DNA of 64,000 nt, taken from an uncultured Pelagibacteraceae bacterium (GTDB taxonomy: Bacteria > Pseudomonadota > Alphaproteobacteria > Pelagibacterales > Pelagibacteraceae). The DNA lies in assembly GCA_902590115.1 (NCBI GenBank), contig CACIVM010000003.1:1-64000 (forward strand). The letters are read 5' to 3'. The translations under genes and the position numbers were made by a program. The notes beneath the pieces were generated by a model. That model had not been told where the DNA came from, ran no database searches, and worked only from the letters and a program-made list of their open reading frames with translations. Shown here one piece after another: positions 26,336 through 35,549 of the stretch (its first letter is position 1; each line of letters starts with the position of its first letter).

Positions 26336-27232
26336 ATGATTAAGAAACTAAATTTTGCAGTTATATTCAACGCCAATGCAGCAGGCGGTAGAAAACTTAA
26401 GTTAATTAATAAGGTCATTTATCTTCTAGAGAAAAATCACACTGTAGAACTTTTTAAAACTCAAAGTGAAGAACATGCGAGAAAAGTGTTTAAAGAATTG
26501 TCTAATAAACAATTTGATCGATTAGTATTTGCTGGAGGTGACGGAAGTGTTTGCTTTGGTATCAATGAAATGTTTAAAAGTGACAATTTAAAAGACAAAT
26601 TAGTTGGATACATACCTGCAGGTACTGCAAATATTCTGCAAATAGAAACTCAAATTAAGAAAAAGGCTGAGGAGATTTACAATGTCCTCGTATCAGATAA
26701 TCATAAGAAAATTTCATTAGCAAAAATAAATGATAAGTATTTTTTCTTAATGGCTGGTGTAGGTTTTGACTCTAGAATTGTTGAGTCCATAAATACAAAT
26801 ATTAAAAAGTATCTCGGAAAAGTAATTTTTGCTTTTAAAGGTTTTCAGCATTTTTTATTTTTAAAGAATAATAAAATGGAGGTTGAGTTAGAAAATGAAA
26901 AAATAATGGCTGATTGGATTTTATGTACTAATTCAAAATACTATGCTGGTCCCCATTCTATTACAAACGATACAAATATATTTGAAAACAAGATAGTGGC
27001 TTACATATTTAAAGACCTAACCAGAATAAAATTGCTTTACTATGTTTGGTTAATATTGACTAAGGGTGACTTAGGTCCAGCAAAAAGTGTGATCAAAAAA
27101 GAACTGGACAGATTAAAAATAAATGGTGTTAACAATAAAGTTCTATCTCAGGTTGACGGTGAAAATTGTGGTTACGTAAACAGTCTTGAAATCCAAAAAA
27201 CAGACAGGTTTATCAATTTATTAGTTCCGTAA
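26336..27232 (+). CDS. Diacylglycerol kinase family (LCB5/YegS-like) protein
   Basis: Lipid kinase of 298 aa: F-N-A-N-A-A-G-G-R-K at residues 10-20, nucleotide loop F-A-G-G-D-G-S-V near 67 and P-A-G-T-A-N-I near 100, then a beta-rich C-terminal half. The family phosphorylates diacylglycerol or sphingoid bases. Divergent from plcP with a shared 64-bp control region, it could convert the diacylglycerol made by PlcP back to phosphatidic acid, or recycle it when phosphate returns; this role is inferred. The ATG is one base from the Pho box, so the mRNA leader must be very short. Confidence 0.85.
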   Translation: MIKKLNFAVIFNANAAGGRKLKLINKVIYLLEKNHTVELFKTQSEEHARKVFKELSNKQFDRLVFAGGDGSVCFGINEMFKSDNLKDKLVGYIPAGTANILQIETQIKKKAEEIYNVLVSDNHKKISLAKINDKYFFLMAGVGFDSRIVESINTNIKKYLGKVIFAFKGFQHFLFLKNNKMEVELENEKIMADWILCTNSKYYAGPHSITNDTNIFENKIVAYIFKDLTRIKLLYYVWLILTKGDLGPAKSVIKKELDRLKINGVNNKVLSQVDGENCGYVNSLEIQKTDRFINLLVP

Positions 27233-27338
27233 AATTTTCTAAATTTTTTTTCAACTTTTAGTTTAAAAGGTTTTTCTAAATTTCATTTGAAAACTTTTTA
27301 AAACTGTTCTAAGATTTTTAAGTTTTTGGAGGAACAAT

Positions 27339-27539
27339 ATGAAAAAAAAATTGAAAAAAAACGAAAAAAAGAAAAAGAAAATACTAAAATCAATCGATAA
27401 GCTTAAAAATAAAATAAGCACTAAACAAAAAAAACTATCAAAGGTTGAACTAAAGATAGCTAGTCTCGAGAAAAAAATTGCTGAAAAAAAAGCTAGCAAA
27501 AATAATAAAGAGCCTATCGCAGCATCTTTAAATAATTAG
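27339..27539 (+). CDS. Lysine-rich small protein of unknown function
   Basis: 66 aa, of which nearly half are lysine, with a heptad-like coiled-coil pattern over residues 14-50 (I-D-K-L-K-N-K-I, V-E-L-K-I-A-S-L-E-K-K-I). It has a strong GGAGG site 6 nt before the ATG and its own terminator 20 bp after the stop, both signs of a real, well expressed gene. The basic charge suggests binding to nucleic acid, ribosomes or membrane; no family recognised. Confidence 0.6.
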   Translation: MKKKLKKNEKKKKKILKSIDKLKNKISTKQKKLSKVELKIASLEKKIAEKKASKNNKEPIAASLNN

Positions 27540-27558
27540 TTTATATAGAAATTAAATG

Positions 27559-27589
27559 CCCCTGATCCTAAAAATCAGGGGTTTATTTT
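27559..27589 (+). terminator. Intrinsic terminator after the lysine-rich gene
   Basis: CCCCTGAT (27559-27566) pairs perfectly with ATCAGGGG (27574-27581) around a 7-nt loop and is followed by TTTATTTTA. The T tract enters the 3' end of the convergent SMR gene. Confidence 0.85.
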
Positions 27590-27927
27590 AATTCACCAAA
27601 AAGGTTTAAAAGTATTACTCCTGAAACAATTAAGATTAATCCAACAGTTCCATAAAGGTTTGGGGTTTGATTATATTTAAATATTCCAAATAATGTAACT
27701 GCGGTTATCGTTAATGCTCCGTAGGTCGCATAAGTAAATCCAACTGGAATTATTGTCATTGCTCTAGATAAACAAAAAATACAAACAACAATACTTGAAA
27801 TACAAAAAAGTGTAGGCGTAAGCTTAGTAAAACTTTCTGTAGTTTTTAAAAAACCGTTAGTGGCAATACCTGTAATGATTGCAAGAGTTAAATAAATATA
27901 TCCTGAAAATAAACTTAAACTCTTCAT
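27583..27927 (-). CDS. Small multidrug resistance (SMR) family membrane protein
   Basis: 114 aa with four hydrophobic segments and clear SMR landmarks: Y-I-Y-L-T-L-A near residue 10, F-T-K-L-T-P near 33, I-P-V-G-F-T-Y-A near 60, L-Y-G-T-V-G-L-I-L-I-V-S-G-V near 91. The membrane-embedded glutamate of helix 1 (Glu14 of EmrE), which couples drug export to protons, aligns with Gly20, so this is probably not a proton-coupled drug pump. It could be one half of a paired SMR or a lipid or metabolite carrier. It overlaps the next gene by 4 nt. Confidence 0.8.
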   Translation of the reverse strand: MKSLSLFSGYIYLTLAIITGIATNGFLKTTESFTKLTPTLFCISSIVVCIFCLSRAMTIIPVGFTYATYGALTITAVTLFGIFKYNQTPNLYGTVGLILIVSGVILLNLFGELK

Positions 27928-28871
27928 TTTGCTTTTGCGAATTGCCCTCCATCACGATAACGCCACAACCATTTTTCCATAGCTTGTTCGACGTCTTTTG
28001 GTTTTATCTCTAAATCACTAATCGTAAGTTCTTTATTTGAAACAACATTATCAGCTTCTGATAAAATTTCACATTGATCTCTTGTTAAAACTGGTGGGAT
28101 CGGTAACAAGCTTAAAATTGAACTTTGTATTTTCGCTATCGCCATAGGCATCTCTATAACAAATCTTTTTTTATTTATAGTTTTCATTATAGATTTTACC
28201 ATATCACCGAAACTTATTACTGTAGGACCACCTATTTCATAAATTTTTCCTTCGTTCTTTTTTGCTTGTATAGCTTTAACAATTGCATCAGCCACATCCG
28301 TTACCATTATTGGTTGAAATTTATAATCTATTCCCACAATTGGAATTACTGGTGAAAAACTTAATTTTGAAAATAAATTTGTAAAATTATCTTCAGGTCC
28401 GCATACAACACTTGGTCTTATTATTACTGTGTTTTTAAAGTTTATTAGAGATTTTTCTTCTCCAGCAAATTTAGATCTTTGATATGCAGATTTTGAATCT
28501 TTGTTAGCTCCTATTGCTGAAACATGAATATATTTTTTTACTTTATGTTTTTCACATAATCTCGAGATAATATCCGGGATATCTGAATGAATTTTTATAA
28601 ATTTTTGCTTTCTGTTTTCAAACAATATTCCAATTAAATTAATGACTACATCTGAATTACTGATAGCCTCCTCTATTTTATCAAAATTGTTTGAGTTAAA
28701 ATCGATTAACTCTATAGAGCCTGGAGGAGCTTGTGTCTTTAAATACCCTTTTTGAAACGGGTTTCTAGTTAGAATGATGCATCTATATTGTTTATTCGTC
28801 AAATTTCGAACAAGATATCGTCCTATAAATCCACCACCACCAAGTATTGTTGCTATTGGGTAATTGTTCAT
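27924..28871 (-). CDS. NAD(P)-binding epimerase-like protein, NDUFA9 type
   Basis: Atypical short-chain dehydrogenase of 315 aa with Rossmann loop G-G-G-G-F-I-G-R-Y near residue 11, V-S-A-I-G-A near 121 and Y-Q-R-S-K near 133. The nearest relatives are alphaproteobacterial homologues of the complex I accessory subunit NDUFA9; other members of the group act on sugar nucleotides. Divergent from the RNase D-like gene with only 14 bp between starts. Confidence 0.8.
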   Translation of the reverse strand: MNNYPIATILGGGGFIGRYLVRNLTNKQYRCIILTRNPFQKGYLKTQAPPGSIELIDFNSNNFDKIEEAISNSDVVINLIGILFENRKQKFIKIHSDIPDIISRLCEKHKVKKYIHVSAIGANKDSKSAYQRSKFAGEEKSLINFKNTVIIRPSVVCGPEDNFTNLFSKLSFSPVIPIVGIDYKFQPIMVTDVADAIVKAIQAKKNEGKIYEIGGPTVISFGDMVKSIMKTINKKRFVIEMPMAIAKIQSSILSLLPIPPVLTRDQCEILSEADNVVSNKELTISDLEIKPKDVEQAMEKWLWRYRDGGQFAKAK

Positions 28872-28885
28872 GGTATTTAGATAAT

Positions 28886-29512
28886 ATGGTAAAAATTCAT
28901 AGAATTAAAGGAGACATTACATCCGAAATCGTAAAATCTTTTAAGAATAGTGTGGCAATTGATACGGAAGCCACTGGTCTTAAAATACCAGGAAGAGACA
29001 AGTTAAGTTTAATTCAAATTTGCGGTGAAAATGAAGATGTATTTATTATTCAGCCAGATAGAAGTAAATATAGTGCTCCTAATTTAGTTTCGGTATTAGA
29101 AAATCCAAAAATATTAAAAATAGGTCACTTCTTAAGATTTGATAAAAGTGCGATAGAATATTTTCTTAAGTGTAAAATGAATAATATTTTTGATACTAAG
29201 ATAGCATCAAAAGTGGTTCGCACTTATACAGACCAGCATGGTTTGAAAAATTTAGTTTATGAATTTTGTAACAAGAATTTAGACAAGAGACAGGGAAGCT
29301 CTGATTGGAATAAAGATATAAATGAATTATCAGATAAGCAATTAGAATATGCTGCAGGAGATGTCATTTACTTACACAAGATTAAATCTCAGCTAGAAAA
29401 AATGCTAATTAGAGAAAAAAGAATGGATTTATTTAATCGTTGTATACAATTTTTAGACACTAGAATTGAGCTTGATCATAACGGATTTAAATTTGATATT
29501 TTTGAACATTAA
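28886..29512 (+). CDS. rnd: RNase D-like 3'-5' exonuclease
   Basis: DEDDy exonuclease of 208 aa: A-I-D-T-E-A-T-G-L near residue 26, H-F-L-R-F-D near 83 and the Y-A-A-G-D motif near 169. It is only the catalytic domain; the HRDC domains of E. coli RNase D are lacking, as in many alphaproteobacteria. Its substrate is probably the 3' end of tRNA or other small RNAs. I use ATG 28886; the frame is open upstream into the neighbouring minus-strand gene. Confidence 0.88.
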   Translation: MVKIHRIKGDITSEIVKSFKNSVAIDTEATGLKIPGRDKLSLIQICGENEDVFIIQPDRSKYSAPNLVSVLENPKILKIGHFLRFDKSAIEYFLKCKMNNIFDTKIASKVVRTYTDQHGLKNLVYEFCNKNLDKRQGSSDWNKDINELSDKQLEYAAGDVIYLHKIKSQLEKMLIREKRMDLFNRCIQFLDTRIELDHNGFKFDIFEH

Positions 29513-30480
29513 TGAAAAGAAATAATTTTATAAGCATTGCAAAAAAAGCTGCCTCAATTCAAATTAAAGAACTAAAAAAAATTAATAAAGTTTTTAATAA
29601 ATCTTTTGTTCAAGCAGTAGATTTAATTTCAAATTGTAAGGGTAAAGTCATCGCTGCTGGAATCGGAAAAAGCGGTTTAATTGCAAGAAAAGTTTCTGCT
29701 ACTCTCTCGTCAGTGGGCATTTCATCTTTTTATTTAAATCCGGGCGAAGCAAATCACGGTGATTTGGGTCAAATAGATAAGAGAGATGTTTTACTCGTAT
29801 TTTCTTATTCGGGAAACACCTATGAAATTTCAAATATGCTTAAGTACGCTAACAGATTCAATATAAAGATAATAGGAGTTGCATCAAAAAAAGAAAGTAT
29901 TCTATTAAAAGCGAGTGACGTTAAGATTTTGTTGCCTCCAGTTTTGGAAGCAGATCCAACTAGGATGGTGCCAACAAGCTCAACCTCTATCACTTTATTA
30001 TTTGGTGATACTTTGGCAATAGCTTTGATGCACAAACTAAAATTTTCTAAGGATCGTTTTAAAGTTTTTCACCCAGGAGGAAATATCGGAAAAAACCTTT
30101 TAGCTGTTAAGGATATTATGATTTCTGGAAAAAAAATGCCAACTATTCATTTAAATAAAAATATGAATGAAGCAATTAAAATAATAAATAGTAAAAAACT
30201 AGGATTAGTTGTTGTATTAAAAAAAAATCTTATCCAAGGAATAATTACTGATGGGGATGCTAGACGTAGCATGAGGCATTATAAAAAGGAAAACTCAATT
30301 AATAAAATAATGACAAAAAACCCACTTACAATTGAAGAGGATTTACCAGCTACCAAAGCTCTTTCGATAATGAATGATAAAAAAATTACAAGTTTATTAG
30401 TAGTAAAAAAAAGAAACAAGGGTAAAAAATTAGCTGGAATTGTTCATATTCACTCGCTTTTAGAATTTGGAATAAAATGA
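29512..30480 (+). CDS. kdsD: Arabinose-5-phosphate isomerase
   Basis: Interconverts ribulose 5-phosphate and arabinose 5-phosphate, the first step toward Kdo. 322 aa: SIS domain (residues 30-170, with G-I-G-K-S-G-L-I near 51 and S-Y-S-G-N-T near 99) followed by two CBS domains (from about 205). It overlaps rnd by one base and lptC by four, heading a small LPS operon. Confidence 0.93.
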   Translation: MKRNNFISIAKKAASIQIKELKKINKVFNKSFVQAVDLISNCKGKVIAAGIGKSGLIARKVSATLSSVGISSFYLNPGEANHGDLGQIDKRDVLLVFSYSGNTYEISNMLKYANRFNIKIIGVASKKESILLKASDVKILLPPVLEADPTRMVPTSSTSITLLFGDTLAIALMHKLKFSKDRFKVFHPGGNIGKNLLAVKDIMISGKKMPTIHLNKNMNEAIKIINSKKLGLVVVLKKNLIQGIITDGDARRSMRHYKKENSINKIMTKNPLTIEEDLPATKALSIMNDKKITSLLVVKKRNKGKKLAGIVHIHSLLEFGIK

Positions 30481-31094
30481 ATTTAAAAAAAAGAAGAAAG
30501 TTAATTATTCAAATATTGTTGTTTATTACAGCTTCTTTACTAATCTTCCATACTTATTATAAAGACAATAATGATAAGTTTAATAAAAATTTAACAAAAA
30601 AAAGTATTGAAATTCAAAAAGATAATCAAGGTGAAGGGATTAAGGATGTCGTTGATAAAGAAGAATTAAATTTTTTTGAAAATGTGGAATACAATGGAGT
30701 TGACCTTAACGGAAATAGATATGTAGTAAAATCTAAATCTGCAAAGTTTAAATCAGATTTTCCCGAATTAGTAAAAATGACATCGATGACAGCGATTTTC
30801 TACTTTAAAGATAATACAACACTAAAAATATTTGGAAATTACGGCTCTTATAATAACAAAACTTTTGATATGGAGTTTAGAGAGGAAATATTAGCTGAAT
30901 ATGATAATAATTTTTTGTATGCTGATAACATAAATTATTTTAACAAAAAAAGTTTCCTAGAAATATTTGGAAATGTGAAACTGGAGAATGATAGTGGTGA
31001 AGTTAAGTCAGATAGAATTGAACTTGATTTGGAGACAAAAAAAGCTAAATTTTCTATGCTTAACGATAACACTGTAAAAGCAAAAATAAAATGA
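30477..31094 (+). CDS. lptC: LPS transport periplasmic protein LptC
   Basis: Bitopic protein of 205 aa: one N-terminal membrane segment (residues 9-26) and a periplasmic OstA-type beta-jellyroll domain (G-V-D-L-N-G-N-R-Y near 78, then F-G-N-V-K-L near 163). It would pass LPS from LptBFG to the bridge protein. Position between kdsD and lptB supports the call; sequence alone is weakly conserved in this family. No separate lptA lies between it and lptB, as is usual elsewhere. Confidence 0.82.
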   Translation: MNLKKRRKLIIQILLFITASLLIFHTYYKDNNDKFNKNLTKKSIEIQKDNQGEGIKDVVDKEELNFFENVEYNGVDLNGNRYVVKSKSAKFKSDFPELVKMTSMTAIFYFKDNTTLKIFGNYGSYNNKTFDMEFREEILAEYDNNFLYADNINYFNKKSFLEIFGNVKLENDSGEVKSDRIELDLETKKAKFSMLNDNTVKAKIK

Positions 31095-31846
31095 GAAAAG
31101 GTTTTAGGATAATTAAATTTAAAAAAAGTAAACCAATACTAAGCGTAAAAGATGTGAATAAGTCTTTTGAAGGCAGGCCAATCTTAAAAAAGATTTCCTT
31201 AGAATTGTTCCCTGGTGAAATAGTTGGATTATTAGGTCCTAACGGTTCTGGTAAATCAACACTTTATAGCATAATCATTGGTGAGCACTCTACTGATAAC
31301 GGAAAAATTCTTTTGAATGGAAAAGAAATTCAAGATGAGCCGATTCATGAAAGAGCTAAAAGTGGAATTGGATATTTAAGTCAACAACGAAGTGTATTTG
31401 GGATGTCAGTTTATGATAACTTACTTGGGGTTTGCCAATTGTCGATAAAAGATCAAGAAAAACAGATCTCTACAGTAGAAAAATTATTAGATGAATTCAA
31501 CTTACAACATTTAAGAAATTTACATAGTCAAGTTTTAAGTGGTGGTGAGGTTAGAAGACTAATGATGGCAAGAATACTTATAAATAAACCTAAAGTAATT
31601 TTGCTTGATGAACCAATGGCTGCTTTAGATCCAATTGTTGTACAAGATATACAAAAGTATATTTTAAAAATTCAATCTTATGGCTGTGCAATATTAGTTA
31701 CTGATCACCAAGTAAAGAATCTTTTCGACGTGGTAGATCGAGCGTACGTCCTTGGTGAACAATCAATTATTGCAGATGGGACGCCTAACGAGATATTGAA
31801 ATCTTCAAAAGCAATTAAATTATACTTTGGGCCACAATATAAGTAA
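31091..31846 (+). CDS. lptB: LPS export ABC transporter ATP-binding protein LptB
   Basis: ATPase that drives LPS extraction with LptF and LptG. Walker A G-P-N-G-S-G-K-S-T near residue 48, signature L-S-G-G-E-V-R-R near 149, Walker B V-I-L-L-D-E-P near 170 and the family's D-H-x-V-K-N-L-F near 204. Compared with E. coli (241 aa) it has a basic N-terminal extension of about ten residues. ATGA overlap with lptC. Confidence 0.94.
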   Translation: MRKGFRIIKFKKSKPILSVKDVNKSFEGRPILKKISLELFPGEIVGLLGPNGSGKSTLYSIIIGEHSTDNGKILLNGKEIQDEPIHERAKSGIGYLSQQRSVFGMSVYDNLLGVCQLSIKDQEKQISTVEKLLDEFNLQHLRNLHSQVLSGGEVRRLMMARILINKPKVILLDEPMAALDPIVVQDIQKYILKIQSYGCAILVTDHQVKNLFDVVDRAYVLGEQSIIADGTPNEILKSSKAIKLYFGPQYK

Positions 31847-31854
31847 CTCAATAA

Positions 31855-33201
31855 ATGCGTTTAAAAAAATTTGATATCATAAATTCAAAAAAAATTCAGA
31901 ATTTTAAAAAAACTATAAAAGTTGACAGCGATAAATCATTATCTATTAGGTCGCTGCTGTTAGGTTCTATAAGTGAAAACATATCAAAAATAGATAACTT
32001 ATTAGAATCTGAGGACGTATTTTCAACGATAAAATGTTTAAAAAAAATGGGTGTTACCATCAAGAAAAAAGGTAAGATTTTTTATGTGTATGGCAAGGGA
32101 TTAGGATCACTTTTTGCAAAAAAAGGAACAAAGCTTAACTTTGGAAACTCAGGTACTCTTGCAAGATTATTGATTGGAATATTAAGCACGACTCCAGATA
32201 TAGACATAAAATTATCAGGTGACACTTCTTTAAAAAAAAGAAATATGGAGTCGTTAATAAAATTAATGAATGAATTTGGAGCAACTTTTTATCCAAACTC
32301 CAAAAGAACTTTACCCTTTAATCTAAGATCGTCAGACATACCCATAGGAATAAATTACAAAGCTGGTAAATCTGCTCAGCTCAAAAGTGCAGTTATACTT
32401 GCTGGTTTAAATTCATTTGGTAACACAAATATTATAGAAAAAAAGAAAACTAGAAATCATACTGAGCTTCTTTTAAAAAAAAATTCTAATGCAATAAAGT
32501 TAAGATCAACTGAGGACGTCAATAATATCAAAATATTTGGAAAAAAAACATTACACTCAAACAATATGAAAATTTTTGGTGATCCATCCTCTGCTGCCTT
32601 TTTTACAGCACTTACAGTATTGAAAAAAAAATCTAAATTAACTATTAAAAATGTTTTACTTAATCCAACAAGAATTGGTTTTTATTTTTTACTAAAAAAA
32701 TTTGGAGCAAATATAATCTTTAAAAAAATTAAAATGTACAATAATGAGAAAATTGGCGACATCATAGTAAAAAGTTCAAACCTAAAACCAATTCAAGCTG
32801 GTTCTAAATATTATTTCAATTCAACTGATGAATATCCTATTCTTTTTATAATAGCTGCCTTGACTAAAGGTAAGTCAACTTTTAAAGGAATTGAAGAATT
32901 AAAAAATAAAGAAAGTGATAGAATTAAAGAAATGCAAAAGATTATTAAACAAATTGGAATTAGATCGATATATAAAAATGGAGATTTAGTTATATTTGGG
33001 GAAAAAAAAATAAAAACTAATAGAGTAATTGATGTTCCGTCTTTGGGAGATCATAGAATTTGTATGAGCGCATTAATTTTAAGCTTAATTACTGGTGTCA
33101 AGTCAAAAATAAAAAATTTTGAAACTGTAAGAACTTCTTTTCCCTCTTTTTTAAAATTGGTTAGATATTTAGGAAGCGATTATGAAATTAAAAGTAGGTG
33201 A
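31855..33201 (+). CDS. aroA: 3-phosphoshikimate 1-carboxyvinyltransferase (EPSP synthase)
   Basis: Sixth step of the shikimate pathway. The inside-out alpha/beta barrel of 448 aa shows D-K-S-L-S-I-R near residue 24, F-G-N-S-G-T-L-A-R near 98, F-G-D-P-S-S-A-A near 238 and K-E-S-D-R near 355, all substrate-binding segments of the family. It leads a + strand run (aroA-cmk-rpsA-ihfB) that is conserved in alphaproteobacteria and ends 20 nt inside cmk. Confidence 0.93.
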   Translation: MRLKKFDIINSKKIQNFKKTIKVDSDKSLSIRSLLLGSISENISKIDNLLESEDVFSTIKCLKKMGVTIKKKGKIFYVYGKGLGSLFAKKGTKLNFGNSGTLARLLIGILSTTPDIDIKLSGDTSLKKRNMESLIKLMNEFGATFYPNSKRTLPFNLRSSDIPIGINYKAGKSAQLKSAVILAGLNSFGNTNIIEKKKTRNHTELLLKKNSNAIKLRSTEDVNNIKIFGKKTLHSNNMKIFGDPSSAAFFTALTVLKKKSKLTIKNVLLNPTRIGFYFLLKKFGANIIFKKIKMYNNEKIGDIIVKSSNLKPIQAGSKYYFNSTDEYPILFIIAALTKGKSTFKGIEELKNKESDRIKEMQKIIKQIGIRSIYKNGDLVIFGEKKIKTNRVIDVPSLGDHRICMSALILSLITGVKSKIKNFETVRTSFPSFLKLVRYLGSDYEIKSR

Positions 33202-33841
33202 AACATTTCTCGTGGCAGCAGATGGTTCAGCTGCTAGTGGAAAAACGACCGGGGCAAAAATTATCTCAAAAAAATATGGGCTAAAATTTTTGTCCTCCGG
33301 TTTACTTTACAGATATGCGAGTTATTTACTAATTAAAAATAAGCCCTCCAATTCCATTAGTTTTTTAAAATTTAAATTTAAAAATCTAAAATATAGTAAA
33401 ATTACAAAGCTTAATTTAAATACTGCGGAAATTTCTGAGCACACCTCAATTATAGCCAAACAAAAAAAAATTAGGGAGATTTTAAAAAATTACCAAAAAA
33501 ATTTCGCAAAAAAAAATAAAAAAGTGTGTATTGAAGGTAGAGACATAGGGTCTGTTATTATGCCAAATGCAGATATTAAATTTTTTTTTAGATGTGATCT
33601 TAGGACTGCTTCATTAAGAAGATATAAGGAACTTAAAAAAAGAAATAAAAATATTTCTCTAAAAGACGTTAAGAAATCTCTAAAAGTAAGAAATTTACGT
33701 GATATTTCAAGGAAGAATAGCCCTTTACTGAAAAGCAATGATGCGATAATTGTGGACACCGGAAAGTTAAAAAATATTAAATCTATGATATTTAAAATGA
33801 GTTTAGAAATAAATAAAAAATTGAAGTCTTATGGCAGATAA
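33182..33841 (+). CDS. cmk: Cytidylate kinase
   Basis: Phosphorylates CMP and dCMP. P-loop A-A-D-G-S-A-A-S-G-K-T-T begins near residue 13, the CMP-binding E-G-R-D-I-G-S-V near 117 and R-D-x-x-R-x-x-S-P-L near 178. 219 aa, normal size. Overlaps aroA by 20 nt and rpsA by 11 nt, in the usual order. Confidence 0.92.
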   Translation: MKLKVGETFLVAADGSAASGKTTGAKIISKKYGLKFLSSGLLYRYASYLLIKNKPSNSISFLKFKFKNLKYSKITKLNLNTAEISEHTSIIAKQKKIREILKNYQKNFAKKNKKVCIEGRDIGSVIMPNADIKFFFRCDLRTASLRRYKELKKRNKNISLKDVKKSLKVRNLRDISRKNSPLLKSNDAIIVDTGKLKNIKSMIFKMSLEINKKLKSYGR

Positions 33842-35549
33842 TACTGATATTAAAATTACTTCAATGAAATCAAATAAAGAGTTTGAGTCCCTCCTGATAA
33901 AAGACTTCAAAGACAGAAAATTAAAAGAGAACGAAATTATCAAAGCTACTGTTACAGAAATAACAAAAAATTTTATTGTTGTTGATTGTAAAGCTAAAAT
34001 GGAGGGAATGATACCTGTTGAAGAATTTAGCAATAATAATGAACTAGATAAATTAAAAGTTGGGTCAATAATTGATGTTTATTTGGAAAGAGTTGAAAGC
34101 TACAAAGGTGAAATAGTAATTTCAAGGGAAAAAGCCAGACGGATGGTTGCTTGGAAGAAAATGGAAAAAGTTTTTGAAAGTCAGGAAATAATTGAAGGAT
34201 ATATCACTGGCAAAATTAAGGGTGGATATATATGTACTGTAGATGGTTTACCAACTTTTATGCCAGCATCTCAAATTGATGTACGACCGTTGAAAAAAAT
34301 TGACCACTTAATGAATATCCCGGTTAAGGTAATTGCGACACGTATAGATAGAAGCAGAGGAAACGTTTGTACAAGCCGAAGAGCAGTATTAGAAAAAGAT
34401 AAAAATGCTGAAGTCAGGGAAATGCTAAAAAATATAAAAGAGGGCGATATAGTCGATAACGCAAAAGTAAAAGCCACGACTGACTGGGGAGTTTTTTTAG
34501 ATATTAATGGTTTAGATGCTTTATTACATGTTAGTGACTTATCGCATGGAAGGGTAAAAAAGCCTTCTGAACTTATTTCAATAGGTCAGAATATAAAAGT
34601 TAAAATTACAAAAATAGATAAAGCCACAAACAGAATATCAGCTTCTATAAAAGCTCTCACCGAAGATCCTTACGAAAATATTTCAAAAAAATATAAAATT
34701 GGAGAATTATATAGTGGAGTTTGCACAAAGCTCATGGACTATGGGGCTTTTGTAAAATTGGAAGAGGGTATTGAAGGTCTTATACACAATAGTGAGCTTT
34801 CATGGGAAAGCAAAAATGTAAACCCTTCAAAAATTTTATCCGTATCTCAAAAAATAAATGTTAAAATAGTGAGTATTGAGCCAGAGAATAAAAGAATTTC
34901 GCTTTCTTATAAGGCAACCCTGGATAACCCTTGGAATGATGTAAAGAAACAAGTTGGATCTATAATTTCTGTAAAAGTAAAAAATGTTACTGATAAAGGT
35001 ATATTCGCAACTTTAGATAACGGCTTAACAGGAATGGTATATTATAAAGACGTTTCTTATGAGGATAGCGAACAAGGCCTATCTAGATTCAAAAAAAATG
35101 ATAATATTCAAGTGAAAGTGATGGAAGTAAAAGATGAAAAAATCAAACTATCAATTAAAGCTCTAGAAAAAGATCCGATGGATTGGCTTAAGGATAATAA
35201 AAAGAAAATTGGAGACATTATCACAACGAGAATTAGCTCTGTTATGGCAAATGGTGTTAAAGTCTCGTTAGATCCTGATAAAAAATTGATAGCAACAATT
35301 AAAAAAGCTGAGCTTGCAAAAGACTCTGTTGACGCAAGACCAGAAGTTTTTTCTAAAGGAAACGCATTAGATGCAAAAATTTTGGACTTGAATTTTGAGA
35401 AAAGAAAAATTGTTTTAAGTGTAAAAGCTGCTCAAATTGACGAAGAAAAAAGTCTCGTGGCTAAATTTGGTAAAGGTGCAAAAGCTGGCGCAACCCTTAA
35501 ATCAATATTTGAAAAAGCATTAAGTGGTGGAAAGAAGAAGAAAAAATAA
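33831..35549 (+). CDS. rpsA: 30S ribosomal protein S1
   Basis: Binds mRNA on the small subunit and helps initiation on leaders with weak Shine-Dalgarno sequences, which is relevant here since most genes lack one. 572 aa with a series of S1 (OB-fold) repeats beginning near residues 37, 120, 208, 295, 380 and 465; repeats 3 and 4 are the clearest (T-T-D-W-G-V-F-L-D, M-D-Y-G-A-F-V-K-L). The C-terminus is a run of lysines. Gene order cmk-rpsA-ihfB is typical. Confidence 0.94.
   Translation: MADNTDIKITSMKSNKEFESLLIKDFKDRKLKENEIIKATVTEITKNFIVVDCKAKMEGMIPVEEFSNNNELDKLKVGSIIDVYLERVESYKGEIVISREKARRMVAWKKMEKVFESQEIIEGYITGKIKGGYICTVDGLPTFMPASQIDVRPLKKIDHLMNIPVKVIATRIDRSRGNVCTSRRAVLEKDKNAEVREMLKNIKEGDIVDNAKVKATTDWGVFLDINGLDALLHVSDLSHGRVKKPSELISIGQNIKVKITKIDKATNRISASIKALTEDPYENISKKYKIGELYSGVCTKLMDYGAFVKLEEGIEGLIHNSELSWESKNVNPSKILSVSQKINVKIVSIEPENKRISLSYKATLDNPWNDVKKQVGSIISVKVKNVTDKGIFATLDNGLTGMVYYKDVSYEDSEQGLSRFKKNDNIQVKVMEVKDEKIKLSIKALEKDPMDWLKDNKKKIGDIITTRISSVMANGVKVSLDPDKKLIATIKKAELAKDSVDARPEVFSKGNALDAKILDLNFEKRKIVLSVKAAQIDEEKSLVAKFGKGAKAGATLKSIFEKALSGGKKKKK

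Noticed and set aside
27263..27499. Phenylalanine-rich minus-strand frame
   Set aside because: It is the mirror of the lysine-rich gene; AAA/TTT runs produce it.
33949..33966. gttacag-like Pho motif inside rpsA
   Set aside because: Only one half-site matches, it is in coding sequence and far from any minus-strand start.
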